From Gordius sp. MW1 (Eukaryota; Nematomorpha; Gordioida; Gordea; Gordiidae), in assembly GCA_964036665.1 (NCBI GenBank), contig OZ038527.1, forward strand, positions 24,451,901-24,515,900: a stretch of DNA of 64,000 nucleotides, written 5' to 3'. A program made the translations under genes and the position numbers. Within the stretch, counting starts at the first letter, position 1; every line of letters begins with the position of its first letter. The notes beneath the pieces were generated by a model, which did not search any database, was not told where the DNA came from, and was given only the letters and a program-made list of their open reading frames with translations. Below, in pieces: positions 1-12,353 of the stretch.

Positions 1-1510
1 GTCGGGTCTTATACAGTCAGTGCAGCTTAGTCCTGTGGGTTCCAGTGAGTTAGGAAGGCTGACTTTTTCTAAAATTGCCCGATTATTTTATTTATTATGG
101 AATGACGGGGCTGCCGTCCCTTGCTGTATTGCCAGCGTAAAGGATGATGGCCGTTTGCTAGAAGGGGTTGGCGACAGAGGTCGCTTTGGAGTAAAGACAC
201 TATGTCGCGATTAATGCGTAGGCCTACAGCAATGCTAAGTTCTTCGTCCGACAAGTGTAACCCTAGTTTTTACTTGGCCGGGCCTCGAGCCATTTATAAC
301 CCCCGGAGGACTCCCATTTGAAGTGGATTGCCATATATAGGCTGTTTGAAGTGAGGTAAGCTACGGAACGTTCTATCAGAGGTAAGTCCCATTCGTTTTA
401 ATCGTTTTCAGTTGGTTGAGGTAAGGAATCGAGTTTGAGGTCTCTAAACATGAAGGGCGCTGTCGCGGTGCGGGTCTGGCATAGTGTTGTAAAAACGTCT
501 GGGTTTTTTGGTCGACCTTTGATTTTAGTCGACTACATAAACAGACCAAAGATTTGTTGGCCTAATTTTCTTAGTCGACCACTAGGCTTGGTGGGTTGAC
601 CGTTAATATCAGTTAAGTCGAAGGTCGACCAAATAAAACCTAGCCGTTTTTACAACACTAGTCTGGCATGTGTGTAGGTTGCTTAATTGGCTCAATTGAT
701 AAACGGGATTGCAAGTTAAATAAAATAAGGGGGGGGGGGGGGTCGGATGCCTATACCACCACTCTGGAGGGAAGGGTGGCTTGGAACCATTGGAGAGGGC
801 TAAATTTTAGGTTAAGGCACCTTTCGATTAGCATTTGAATTTATTTTTCGATTGCGTGGAATAAGGTAATGTTAGGAAGACGGGCTAGGCGCGTAAAGCA
901 TGGTTAATAATTTTTGGTATTAATTTTTTACAAGAAAAAAAGCATGGTGGGGAGTAAGACGCTCCAGGGTGTGGTTTATGGAGTCGATAAAGTTAGAGAA
1001 ATGCTTTAAGAATGTTTCAATAGATTTGACACCTATAGGAGCGCCTAAATTATAAAAGTCATCTCTTGTTATAATTGGAAATGGTAGCGAGAGTTTGTCG
1101 ATTGTGAGATCTTTGGTGAAGACCCCACATTTCGCTGTGTTTAGGCTGAGTGATATTGAGTCTGCGTTGCATTTGATAATCTCTGGGATTTTCCGGACTG
1201 CTTCGGCTGGGCCGACCAGGAATCCGTCATCGAGATACCATACGTTACATGAAAAGGTTCCTAGAGAGGAGAGTTTAGATGATGGTTTGGATCGCCATAC
1301 AGAAGAGGGCCGGGCACAAGGGATCGCCTTGTTGGATCCTTTGGAATGACTTTATTATTCGGTCCCCACAAAGTAAATAAGTGGGGATGTCATAGATAAT
1401 TAACAAAAACTAATGGAATTTCGGAAATTGTGGTATTAACAGTTCAATAAAGGCGGCTCGGTTTAAGCTGTTTAAAGCGTTTTTAAAATTGAGTTTAACA
1501 TCTTTGACGG
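1..1510 (-). mobile_element. RLE-type LINE fragment, partial at window edge
   Basis: Read on the minus strand this is a decayed non-LTR retrotransposon. Motifs in order: a reverse-transcriptase segment with a VKLNFKNALNSLNR-like block (about 1500-1460), QQGDPLCPALFCMAIQ (about 1350-1300) and the catalytic YLDD box (about 1235-1220). After a nested 179-bp MITE, an open segment at 254-69 carries SIAVGLRINRDIV, then a Cys/His cluster and GRQPRH; this resembles the region just before the restriction-like endonuclease in this LINE group. Frameshifts and stops are present. The element runs off the left edge, so the endonuclease core is not seen. It mirrors the plus-strand fragment at 1511-2440. Family assignment is from motif recognition only. 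Confidence 0.72.
482..660. mobile_element. Family A hAT-like MITE, copy A1
   Basis: A 179-bp element with terminal inverted repeats beginning TAGTGTTGTAAAAACG and an interior rich in GTCGAC/GTCGACC motifs. It is flanked by a perfect 8-bp duplication GTCTGGCA (474-481 and 661-668), the size typical of hAT elements. It is inserted inside the minus-strand LINE fragment, so it is younger than that copy. No coding capacity. Confidence 0.88.
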
Positions 1511-2440
1511 CTCCTCTCATCCCAAATCAACTTGGTTTTGGCGTGAAAGGAGGATGCGAGGCTTCCCATATAGCTCGAACATTATGACAACCCCACTTAT
1601 TTATTTTTAGTGATCGAATAATGAAGTCATCCCAAGGGATTCAACAGGGCGATCCCTTGGGCCCTGCCCTCTTCTGTATGGCCATCCAAACAATCATCGA
1701 TTATCTATCCTCCTAGGAACCTTTTCCTTTTACCTTTGGTACCTCGATGACGAATTCCTGGCTAGCCGATGCAGTTCGGAACATCTCAGTGATTATCAAT
1801 GACTTAACAGACCTAATATCACCCAGCCTCAAAACAGCGAATGTCAAATCATCACCAAAGATGTCACAATCGAAAAACTATCCCTCTCATTTCCAGTCAT
1901 CAATAGATTCGATTTTCTTTAGGTGTCCCTTTAGGAAAGGTTAAATCTAACTAAACTTTTTTTAAAGAATTTCTCAATCAATACCTGAAGCGTCTGACTC
2001 CCCACCACGCATTTTTCCTCTTAAAAAACTCCCTTTTGATACCGAAAATTAACTAATCCTCACACGCCTCCCCCGTCTTTCTTAGCACAAACCTTCTCCA
2101 CGTCATCGAAAAAAAAATTTCAAGCGCTAATCGAACGGTGCCTAAACTTAAAATTCAGCCTTCTCCAATGGCTCCAAGCGACCCTTCCCTCCAAGAGTGG
2201 CAGTATAGGCATCCGCCCCCCCCCTCCCCATTAATCTTGACTTGCAGGTTTCATTTCATCTCGGGTATCAACGGATGAGCTAATTAAGAGACTTATTCGC
2301 TTGTCAAACCAGCACCTCGACAGCGCCCTTAGGCTTGGGACGACCTCAAACTCGATTACTTAACTCAGCCAATTGAAACCATCCTAAATGAATGGGCTTA
2401 CCACTGATAGCACGTTCCGTAGCTTACCTCTCTTCGAAAA
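1511..2440 (+). mobile_element. RLE-type LINE fragment, inverted partner of 1-1510
   Basis: Plus-strand reverse-transcriptase remains: NQLGFGVKGGCEASHIA-like block (about 1525-1580), QQGDPLGPALFCMAIQ (about 1642-1690), WYLDDEFLAS (about 1736-1766), then a degenerate tail with a WLQATLPSK-like segment (about 2170-2200) that also occurs in the LINE at 31440-31480. Internal deletions and frameshifts have destroyed the frame. Its far end (2400-2430) is the reverse complement of 350-380, so the two fragments form a head-to-head palindrome. Pseudogenised. Confidence 0.7.
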
Positions 2441-2639
2441 ACCTACCTTTGGTATGTAACAAATAGAATAAAATAGATACAATTTGCTGTATCTAAATTA
2501 CATTTACAACACTTATTCCTATCATATTTATTTTATTCATTGTAAGTATGTACAAATATAATAAAATATAAAAATATTCACAATGTCGTAAGTATTCATC
2601 GTCCGATACATTATTAAGACATTGGAGTATGATTTGTTT

Positions 2640-4114
2640 TGACAATTTTTCTTTACCCCTTTCTTATCTTCAATTACTGCAAGGACCCGGTTTTGAAACC
2701 AAAGAGGTGTGAGACCGATGGATCAAGCTGTATGGCAAAGAATGCGCTCTTCATATCTATCTTGCATGCATAATTAGCTTCTGCAAGTGGTTTGGCTATA
2801 AGTGGAATCGCGAAAAAGGGTAGGACGCGAAGTTTTTAGAGATAATTGATAAATCCGCAATCATGCGGGGGGACCCATCTGATTTGGGCATAAAGTACAT
2901 AGGGGACGGGATAGTATTGGGGTTGCGTCTTACAATATGTGAGTTTGTGACTTGCGCAACGAGTTCCCTGTGGGCTCGGGGGATGGGTTTGACTTACCTG
3001 GGGACAAGGTATTGCCAATTATTATTAGCGAGGGCCCGTCGATTCATTTTGGGTTTGAAGCCCTTGGTTGCGACATTGAAAGTGAATTGGGACTGCGTAT
3101 GATGTGGGCGAAGCAATGTGGTAGTGAGATCCAGAGGTAAAGAAAAGGGGGTACTATTGCCATTGCTTATATCCCAGAACGCCGGGAAATTGGGGATGTT
3201 GGAGGGTTCGTTGATTATGGGGATCGGTTCGCTATCGATTCCGATATCGTGGAGGGGGGCATTGAGGAATTCCGGCACCTCTGTGTGCTCAGGCAGCGAC
3301 GTAGAAGGGTGATCCAGTGGAGGGGTCCCTTCATCCGGTCCATCATCAAGGGAAACGGAGTTGATAGCGATGTTCCGGGCTAAATGGATGTAATTGTTTA
3401 GCCATGTTGGAGCAGTCCGTCCCCTATTCATGCTCGGCGGGTTATCACCACAGCCGAGGGTCGCCGCTGCCTTCCGCACAATCTGTCGCTCAGTCCTTCC
3501 CAGCCTCAGGCGCTTCTTTCTGTTGAAAGGCGCCTTCTGGCATAGGTGGTTGATAATATGGACGAAAAGAACTTATCTGTTCTCCCATTTGTCAAAAACC
3601 ATTTTTTACGGCCCAATCTTTTGTCTTTCCCGTGACCACTTGCCAGCCATATGGCCATGGCTATTGTTCTAATTCTTTCGGAGAACACGTCAGTGGCTTT
3701 GGTGGGGTCATCCCAGGCTTCTCCGAGTTCCAGGAGAAAGTCGATTTCATGTTTTTGGTACAGGGGGATTGTTTTATTCTTCTCATCGGCTTCTTTCAGT
3801 CCTTTGAGTCTTTGCTTCAGCAAGTCTGTTCCGGTTTGTTCGATTCCGGATAGCTTTTTCTCTACTTCGCGTGTGATGATCGCATTCAGTTCATCATTTG
3901 TTAAAGTCATAGTTGATGGATTATATTGGGAGGCCATTATTGGGTTTTGACGTGGTGGATTAAAGATGGGCGGTTGTAAAAGAGGGGGGATATATGGGGG
4001 TGCCCATATTGGTGCAGCATTTGTCACCCTACTGTGTGATTCTTGTTCTTTTGCACGTCGTAGAGAGATGACATCATTTCTGATGGATTTCAACTCTTTA
4101 GCAATCCATTCCAC
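2640..4114 (-). mobile_element. Retroelement remnant: gag-like ORF followed by RT fragment
   Basis: Minus-strand order: an open frame 4114-3506 (about 200 residues, charged N-terminus, Pro-rich stretch, a DLLKQRLKGLKEADEK helix-like segment); a second frame 3479-2994 after a frameshift; then near 2790-2700 an RT-like segment ACKIDMKSAFFAIQLD followed by LFGFKTG, ending at a stop. The KIDxKSAF...FGF pattern is motif A of Ty3- or DIRS-type reverse transcriptases. The first frame has no ATG at its start: it opens with GTG and is open further upstream, so the true start is unknown. Integrase or tyrosine recombinase is not visible. Whether it is DIRS-like or Ty3-like is undecided. Confidence 0.5.
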
Positions 4115-4125
4115 TGTGTTGGTTG

Positions 4126-5235
4126 TAGTGTTGTGACGGGCGCGCTAGATAGCGCGCCCTAGGGTGTGCTGAGGGCGTATTGTAGTCTTATGAAAAAGAG
4201 CCACACCCACACTGTTAGTCTCCTTTTCTGGTGAAGACATTCAGTGTGGGTGTGTTGAATACCGACCATTAGCTAGTCTATTATTTTTTCATAGAGACCC
4301 GATAGACCCTTAGATATATGCTAAGGGGGTGTTATTAACTAGTTGTTATTGTAATCATCATCAACACGACCTATGCTGTTGTGCGTGCAGTGCAGTCAAA
4401 TTCGTTAATCTAAGCTATCCTATCTAAAAAGTGTAAGTAAACAAATATTAAATTAAAGACTTTTCTAAGTACCGGACAGGACATTCAACTTTTACTTTTA
4501 TTATAACAATTTAGTCAGGGGCGTACGCAGGATTGTTTTATTTTTTTTTTGGGGGGGGGGGGTGTAACCGGAATAGAGGGGGTTACAATATGAAATAAAT
4601 TGTATCTAGGTGTTTTTGTTGTGCCCCTCCAAAAACATAATGTTTTTAAGCCCTTGTAATTTTTACACAAATTATAAATTATTTTTATCTTTCGACTAAT
4701 TTTTATCTGTAACAAGTAAAAGCACACATACATTTTATTTCAAAAAAATCATTTTTATCCAAAAAATTAGTTACAAAAAAATTTAACCATTAAAATTTTA
4801 TAACACCCTCCTTCAAAAAATCCTTCTTATGTTTCTAGGGTCTTAAAGTCTTTGATAACTAAACTATAATATTTTAACCCATTTAATTTAGTTATTAATC
4901 AAAAAACTTTTCAGGAATTTCCTGTCGTCCCCCCCCCCCTCATTTACGCCACTGATTTATCCACAGTGTTGCTATTTTATGTTAAAAAAAAAGTAAATAG
5001 TACAACCCTCATGCTTTATTTGTTTCATCAATGTGACTAATGTAATGGCACATGTGGCTGTTCTATTTTCTACAATTTAGGACCATGGGGGAGGGGATTA
5101 GTAAAAAAAGGGACCTTACACTAGGCAAGCGCGTCTTACGACGAGGGACCTTTATAAGGGTGTAACTTCTTAGTCTCTTTCTTTCTATTAAGGCGTGGGT
5201 GTAAAATGGCGCGCCGCATAACAACACTAGTTGGT
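4126..5235 (-). repeat. LTR-like repeat upstream of the minus-strand retroelement
   Basis: This block lies directly upstream of the gag-like frame on the minus strand. It has diverged counterparts at 53210-53690: both contain a GCGCGC palindrome near one end, a pair of inverted ACACCCACAC-type arms with a ~40-nt loop, a GGGGGTGTTA segment, an ACATGTGGC segment and the end ATAACAACA. Minus-strand ends read TGTTGTTATGCG...CACAACA, compatible with LTR-type TG...CA ends, but flanking similarity extends slightly beyond, so the boundaries are not secure. A family B element (4516-4954) interrupts it. Confidence 0.4.
4516..4954. mobile_element. Family B MITE, diverged copy B1
   Basis: Ends read CAGGGGCGTACGCAGG and ...TTTACGCCACTG, with long G and C homopolymers just inside each end as in the other family B copies. 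No convincing target duplication. The interior is AT-rich without coding signal. Confidence 0.5.
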
Positions 5236-5427
5236 TGCGAGTGGCGTGCCCGGGTCATCCTTGGTGGCGTCCAGGAAATTGGAGGCCCCCGTAGAGTCGA
5301 AGTGAGAGTCTTCTTCCTCCTCCCTAACTTCGTTAAAGGGGGGTTGATGAGTGGGGTTGGACGTGGTTATGGTGAGGGGTGCCGATATGGCAGGGGTGGT
5401 AGTAATAGAACGTAAAAGGTAGGCCAT
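5227..5427 (-). pseudogene. Unassigned open frame beside the LTR-like repeat
   Basis: A 66-codon minus-strand frame, Thr/Pro-rich then with an acidic patch (VREEEEDSHFDS). It is more GC-rich than its surroundings and ends at the stop overlapping the LTR-like end. It may be a fragment of a retroelement ORF. No family recognised. Confidence 0.2.
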
Positions 5428-5821
5428 GGGGATAAAATTATTATAGACCTTTTATAAATCAAGAATTATAATTAGACATGATAATCTAATCATTTAATTA
5501 GTGATTATTTAAATCAATTAAGAACAAGATTTTTCAGACGCATAGCCTCTAGTGAAATAACATATGAAAAACAAAATTTATAATATATTGTAGACTAAAA
5601 GGAAATTACCAAGAAATTTGAAAGTTCTTAAGGGAAATGGAAACTCTTATGTCATCTCTAGTTAAAAGCAAATTCTATACCCATGAAGAATAATTTTAGC
5701 TATAATCATTTTGCTATATATAGAATTTATATTTATGGCTCGTCGTTTTCAATTAACTTAGTTTTTCTTCGAGTAGATTCTTTAATTTTGCCTAATGAAT
5801 TTAATTTCCTTTTTTTCGAAG

Positions 5822-8800
5822 CGAAAGTCAAGTGGCCGAAATATATATAAGCGTGATGAAAAGATTTCACCAAGCCCTATCCCTAGGTGGACCCGAAGGT
5901 CTTCTCAGGAGAAATCTGCTATCCAAACAGGAATACTTCGTTGACAAGTTGGTTGCAGTGGTTAGAGTAGTGGGCAAAGATAATTCAAATAGGTTCGTTT
6001 TGTTTTATTTTATTTTTTAGTATTTAGTAAAATATATTATTTCTTCTCAGAAGGGCCAAGAAGCAGCTGAACCCAACCTTTTATATTATGTTTCATTATT
6101 TTATCGTAGTTAGGATGTTTTAATGTTTAACAACGTATTGTTTACTTCCCTAAAATCCTTTTTTTATATTGTCTACTCTCGTCATTTGACCTTTATTAGT
6201 TCATTTTACCAGGGAATTAGTGATCTTCCAAGCTGTTATTTTGTTTTTCATTATTATATCGTAGTTAAAATATTCTAAAATTTTTATACTAGTAAGGTCA
6301 TAAACTTAATTATATATTTTGCCCTTTTGAAATGTAAATTTTATAGTTTTTAAAATTTAGCATGTATATTAAGAGAAATTTTAACAATAAGTCTCTTTAT
6401 TGATTTAATTTTATTTTTATAAAGCTCATCATGGATGAATGTAACTGGTCAATATCACTCTAATTTATAATTTTTTTTTTAAAATATGCAATAGGAAAAA
6501 GAAGGTTGAACGATTACAAGGCTTATTGAGTGAAGCTAACGAACATACTAAACAATTAAATTTGTCAAAATTTGATCCTCTGCCTCTGCCATTAGATCCT
6601 GAAATATCCGTTGTTGGAATTATACCGGAAAAAACTACAATCTTTAAAAGCGCCCTCATGCCTTGCAAATTTACCTTCAAGTAATTTCGAATATACGTAT
6701 TATTTTATTCTTAAAATGCTTGAATAATTTTATTTTAGTGTTTATGTCATCGTTGTTTGAATTCAAATTTGTAAAATTTTGTATAGTTGGAAACGAAAAT
6801 GTTTGTGCAAATATTATCTCTACATTGTTATGTTATAAGCACGTAACAAATTAAATTTTAAATTTGTTTTTAGTCCCCTATTTTTGTATAAATTTAGCAA
6901 TAACTCATTTTTCATTTTTTAATAGAAAATCCACTATTACCTATTAAAAGGATTAATTATTATCTTCCCAATTTTATTCACCTATTTTTAAATAAATTTA
7001 CCAAAATTCTTTATTTTGTTTTTTATTTGTCAAAAATTCGCTATTATACAATAAAAGGACTAATTTTTAAAATATCTAGACTATCGATACTTTAAATATA
7101 TGGGGACTTTTAATAAAATTAAAAAAATATCGATGATTTATCCTAAATAACATTTATGCCCATTAAAAACCATCAGGACCGCAGACCGTGGGGAATACCA
7201 GCTGATATTTAAGCACGGGGACGATCTTAGGCAAGATCAACTCATTCTACAAATCGTTAAATTGATGGACAAAATATTGAGGCAAGAAAATTTGGATTTG
7301 AAATTGACCGCCTATCGCGTTTTGGCCACCTCAACAAGGCACGGTCTCGTTCAATTCATAGAATCTCATTCTATAGCCGAAGTGAAAAATTCACAACACC
7401 TTTACATGCTTTTTGCTTGTTTAGATTCATCAGATTTGTTATTTATTAAAAATTTGTAATACTTTCTAAATTTAGCTTAATTTTATCCAATTTGACCTGT
7501 TCAATTATATTTTTATGAGCTGGTTAGTTTTGGAAGATCGAGATAAAATTTAAGGTAAAATTCGAGAGTCTGTTAAATAATCCGCGTTCTCTTTCCTTTT
7601 TTTAAATTTAGAATTGCGCTCTAAAAAACAGAAATTACTATTGCTTTATAATTTAGCTTGAACTGGTTAGATATCGAATAATACTTAAAATTAACTTAAG
7701 AGTCTGTTAAGAGAGACCTTGGCTCGAAATTGTTTTTTTCCATTAGGATTTTGTGTGATTTGAACGTTTATTTTTTCTTTAAGTTTTAAATAACAACAAC
7801 CCAGATTAATGATATTTATGGCACTTCAAACCTAATTTTTGTGAAAAGATGAGAGTTAGGAAGGTGGTCAATGCAGGATTTTTAGGTCGATATAAATTAA
7901 AAATATATATATTTAATGAAGCAATATGAATCAATGTCATTATTTGTATTTTATTCTCCTCAAGGGAATTAGTCCCCAGTTTTTGGAACACACTATATTT
8001 TTAAATTTATCATCCAAAGTTACACACAAGAATCGAATAATTAAAAAATAATATTTTGTCTATAAAATAAGCAATATTTTTATCGATATAATTAATTATT
8101 ATTCTCGTAAAGATTTTGGGAAATCAGGGTAGTATTCAGAATTATTTCCGACATTACGCACCTTCGGAAAAAGGTCCACACGGCATAAAACCGCAAGTTA
8201 TGGATAATTACATTAAAAGTTGCGCCGGGTATTGCGTTATAACCTATATTTTGGGTATCGGAGATCGGCACTTTGATAATTTGCTCATCACTAAAACTGG
8301 TATTTAGAATTAATAATAAATTTTTTTATTTTTTTAATTAATAATTTTAGCCATTTTTCTTGATAAAATCTTTGTTTAAAGTGAAAAATTTATCATAAAT
8401 GTAATCGTTTTTATTAGTAAATTCCTGGCTGATTGTTTACGAGAGTATATAAAGTTTTCGAGTATTCTAAATTGTTTGTGTAAGTTAGAAGCCATATTGA
8501 ATTTTTAAATGTAGTGGCGAAACTTGTCGAAGCTTTCAATGGGCTGAATAATATATCGTTAATAGTATTCGCTTTTTAAAAAGATACCGAGAAATACTAT
8601 CTGTTTTAAATAAATAAGCAAATAAATTTTTTTTGCTATTTAATCGCTATCAAAAATCAAATTTTCAGAAAGAAGCTCAGTTTTTGATTTAAAAGCTTTT
8701 GTTATTAATAATTAGGGATTGATAAATTTATACCTTACAAATAAATAATAAAAGTGTGATTATGTATCCTCAATTCTTTATAATTTTATATGTTAACCAT

Positions 8801-10667
8801 TAGTAAAAAGGTATTTTGTGTGATTTCTCTTATTTTGTCTCCCGAAGATCAGTCCCTACGGCCTTAAATAGAATCCCTTCCCCTCCTCAACTTATTTTAT
8901 CAGTCCAACTAGTGCTGTGAAAACGGCTGGGTTTTGTTTGGTCGATCTTCGGTTTTAGTCGACTAAACATAAACAAACCAAAGATTTTGGTCTGTTTTTC
9001 TTAGTCGACCGTTAATCTTAGTTAAACTAAACTTCGACCAAACAAAACCCAGCCGTTTTTACAACACTACCACTCACTTGTTAACAACAAATAGTTATTC
9101 ATATGCAATTTTAAAAAACGAATATTTAAGGTAAACTATTTCACATCGATTTCGGTTACATTCTGGGCCGAGATCCTAAGCCCATGCCACCGCCCATGAA
9201 ATTGAGCAAGGAGATGGTGGAGGCCATGGGTGGCCCAACTTCGGGTCAATATGCCGATTTCAAAAAATTATGTTATACGGCTTTCCTTCACCTAAGGAGA
9301 CACGCTAATTTGATCATGAATCTCTTTTCCCTCATGGTCGATGCCAACATACCCGACATTGCCTTGGAACCCGATAAAACGGCTAAAAAAGTTATTATAT
9401 ATAATGCGTGTTTGCTACTTTTATTAATGTGTTTTTTATGTGGGGGGGGGGGGGAAGTTTGCCATTTTTGAATAGGTAAAGTGGATACTCATCATATAAA
9501 TCTAAATTTTGATAGTGGTCTAAGGCATGGGCGTAGCCAGGGGGGGGGCAGGAAGGGGTGGCTGCCCCCCCCCCTAATTAACGAAAAAAAAATTTCAATG
9601 CAAAAACTTTGAAAAATTAAAAGAAATTATGTTTTGCCCCCCTCTAATTGAACTTTTAAACGTTTTGCCCCCCCCCAATCCAAAACCTGGCTACGCCCAT
9701 GGTCTAAGGGCTTAATAAATGCAAAACCAATCTTAAAAGTTTTTTTTAATGATATGTTGTTTTAAAGTTACTGTTCTTAGCATTTTTACAATTATGATTG
9801 TTTGCTATAATGAAATGATTGAAAGGGTTTTAATAGCATAAGGTCCACAGTACAGATAGTTTTATCAAAAGGGAATTACTTGATTGGAATTCTTGCTTAA
9901 ATAGCTATGAATTGTAGCTTACCTGTTATATAATCATATACTTATCCGGGTGCTAAACCTATTAGGTATTTAGTCCAATTAGTATTACCATGGGCGTACG
10001 CAGAAGGGAGGCAGGGGGGCGGCGGCTGCCCCCACCTAATTAAAAAAAAAATTTCAATACAAAAGCCCTAACAAATTAAAAAAAAAATTTGTTTTGCCCC
10101 CCCCCCTAATAAGCCGGAGGGGGGCAGCCGGACCCCCTGCCCCTCCCCCCCCCCCCCCTAATTTGCCAGGGGGCAGGGGGTCTGGCTGCCCACACTGCCT
10201 TTGCTCTCAGGAAAATTTGGATTTGGATAGTCGAGACTTTTTTTTTTGCTCTCAGGAAATTTTTGGATGTCGAGACGAGACCTTTTTTTTGCTCTCAGGA
10301 AAATTTTAATCTGCCCCCTCCCCCCCCCCCCCCCCCCCCCTAATTCAAAACCTGCGTACGCCCATGAGTATTACACTTATTTTCATCTAACTTTCACTTA
10401 TGCATTATTTTTTGCGATAAGTTTTTAGGAAGGTAGTCATTCTAATTATGCTTTTGTCTTTTAAATCAACTCCAGCCAGCTTTTTATATAACTTTTTTAT
10501 GCTATAAATTTATATTACTTTATAAGGTGTACGAAAAATTTCGACTAGACCTAACTGATGAAGAAGCCGTGTGTTACATGCAAAATTTAATCGATCTCAG
10601 CGTTTCTGCGGTAATGGCAGCGCTGGTAGAACAAATCCACAAAATAGCCCAATATTGGAGAAAATAA
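5822..10667 (+). CDS. PIK3C3: VPS34 class III PI3-kinase, catalytic half (3' six exons)
   Basis: Phosphorylates phosphatidylinositol to PI3P on endosomes and autophagosomes, working with VPS15 and Beclin-type partners (family knowledge). Exons with GT-AG borders: 5822-5992, 6495-6680, 7177-7381, 8113-8299, 9131-9390, 10527-10667; they join in one frame for about 382 residues. Visible landmarks: helical-domain end (VMKRFHQAL), [39 protein letters not shown], catalytic loop GDRHFDN (exon 4), activation-loop start [14 protein letters not shown] (exon 5) and the family C-terminus [12 protein letters not shown] before TAA. Kinase-domain residues look intact. The first base shown completes a codon from an upstream exon, so the C2 and most of the helical domain lie left of this point; none was found in 5430-5821. 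Introns 3-5 contain MITEs. Confidence 0.95.
8910..9069. mobile_element. Family A hAT-like MITE, copy A2 (VPS34 intron)
   Basis: A 160-bp copy with terminal repeats TAGTGCTGTGAAAACGGCTG and the complement of TAGTGTTGTAAAAACGGCTG, and GTCGACTAAAC motifs inside. Flanking 8-mers no longer match. Lies about 60 bp upstream of the exon encoding the DFG motif. Confidence 0.8.
9526..9701. mobile_element. Family B MITE, copy B2 (VPS34 intron)
   Basis: Ends CATGGGCGTAGCCAGG...CCTGGCTACGCCCATG with internal G- and C-runs and an ATTTCAATGCAAAAACTTTG core shared with B4. Perfect 8-bp flanking duplication GTCTAAGG (9518-9525 and 9702-9709). Confidence 0.85.
9989..10366. mobile_element. Family B MITE, copy B3 with internal expansion (VPS34 intron)
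   Basis: Ends CATGGGCGTACGCAG...CTGCGTACGCCCATG, flanked by a perfect 8-bp duplication AGTATTAC (9981-9988, 10367-10374). The interior is longer than other copies, with repeated GCTCTCAGGAAA blocks (about 10204, 10240, 10290) and very long C-runs. The proline-rich open frame across it is a by-product of the C-runs. Confidence 0.85.
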
Positions 10668-12353
10668 AAATACCTCTTTATCGCATATATAATGCTATCA
10701 AAATCCTTATGTTTTTATACGCGCACCGATCTTTATTTATACGAATTGTTTGCGAAAATCGACCTTAAATTTTGTTAATGATAAGAGCATATTATTTATT
10801 AACCATTCTTAATTTATGAGATCTAACACCAGTATTAACATAAATTGGTGTTTTAACGAGAATCTTTTAAATTATTCTGCAATCTATTGAACAGTGTCAT
10901 ATCCTAAAATTCATGTATTTTTAAAAAAAATGGCTTTTAATAATGGTTTTTCTAGTATGTGACTGTGAGCGAGAATGATACACATCATTTGGGTTAAAAC
11001 TTCCCTAAAATTGAGCTCCTTTTAGCCTCGTATCCACTATAAATATTTCTTTCGTAAGCGATATAAATAAAATAAAATACTTGAAAGTTCTTAATTAAAG
11101 ACTTTTAATAGTACATTTCCTATAATTTTTTAAAATAAATATAATTATTGCCATAAGAAAGTGATATAAAAGACAAAAAGGTATTACACTAATATAACAA
11201 TCGGCTCTATTTAAGCTATAATGACCTCAATTATCATGCTGCCGATAGATTTATATATGTATTCATTTGTTTATATAAAATTGTCTAAATGCATAATAGC
11301 TTGAAAAATCTTTTTTAAATTAATGATGAGACTTGTTTCTTTAACAATGTGGTGATATTTGATATATAATTCGAAAAGCTTTTATATTTAATAGAATGTT
11401 TATACCTATAAATTAATAAATTATTATTTTGACGTAATTTTAAATAGCTAGCTATTTCATTTCAACATTTTTCCAATTTATGTTCTACAATTACATTTAT
11501 TTTTAAGCATGTTGATTTCGATATGCCTGCCATCTACACATGGGCTTAGCCAGGGGGAAGGGGGGGGGGGCTACCCCCCCTCCCAATTACGGAAAAAAAA
11601 ATTCCAATGCAAAAACTTTGAAACATTAAAAAAATTTATGTTTTCCCCCCCCTCAATCCAAAACCTGGCTACGCCCTTGCAGCTACACATTAAATATGTG
11701 TTAACTAATTCTTACATTTTTATAAGTTCGCTACGGCACCCTTATAAAAAATTTAAGCTTTAGCCCATTAAACATATAGCGTCAAGTGCATGTTGAATAT
11801 CCAAACTTTAAAAATATTAAATACAATGCTACCAGTTCTACATTTTAAATGTGAACATTAGTTTTGAATATAACAATTGTTTTTCAAGTTTAGATTAGTT
11901 TTTGATTTTAAAGAGAGAGAAAAAACAATTTAAAACGCACGCGAGGCATAGTTTATTAACGCCCGTGTGAATACAGTTACCCGCCACGCGCGTTAAAGGT
12001 TAAAAAGGGGTAAAATTTGGGATTTTAGGGGGAGAAATATCAAGGGTAATTATTGGTTGGTTTGAGTATAACGTAAGGTGTAAGTATAGTTTGGTATGCT
12101 GCACAAAAACACATTCTGTCATGCTCATATAAATACGTTCAGATGTCTAACAATGATAGGTATAATAATACGGTAATTTTTGCGAATTGTGATCGGGTTT
12201 CATCACAATACTTGTGTTCGGATAATTCTGATAAAGACTAACGCACATCGCAAATCCCTTACAACAGGGTTTTGTAATGTCCTTTACGGCTTTAAGAGAA
12301 ATCGATGGGTTTTAATCATATCACAAATAAACATGGGAGCTAGAGATTCGAAT
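10668..12353. other. Convergent intergenic region between VPS34 and CK1
   Basis: AT-rich sequence between two converging stop codons. AATAAA-type signals occur near 11066 (plus) and a complementary TTTATT near 11951 (minus); which are used cannot be told. It contains family B copy B4. No further coding signal seen. Confidence 0.6.
11539..11679. mobile_element. Family B MITE, copy B4
   Basis: Ends CATGGGCTTAGCCAGG...CCTGGCTACGCCCTTG; flanks CATCTACA (11531-11538) and CAGCTACA (11680-11687) agree at 7 of 8 positions, supporting an 8-bp duplication. Confidence 0.8.

Noticed and set aside
10094..10428. Proline-rich open frames
   Set aside because: They arise from long C-runs inside family B copy B3, which has its own ends and TSD.
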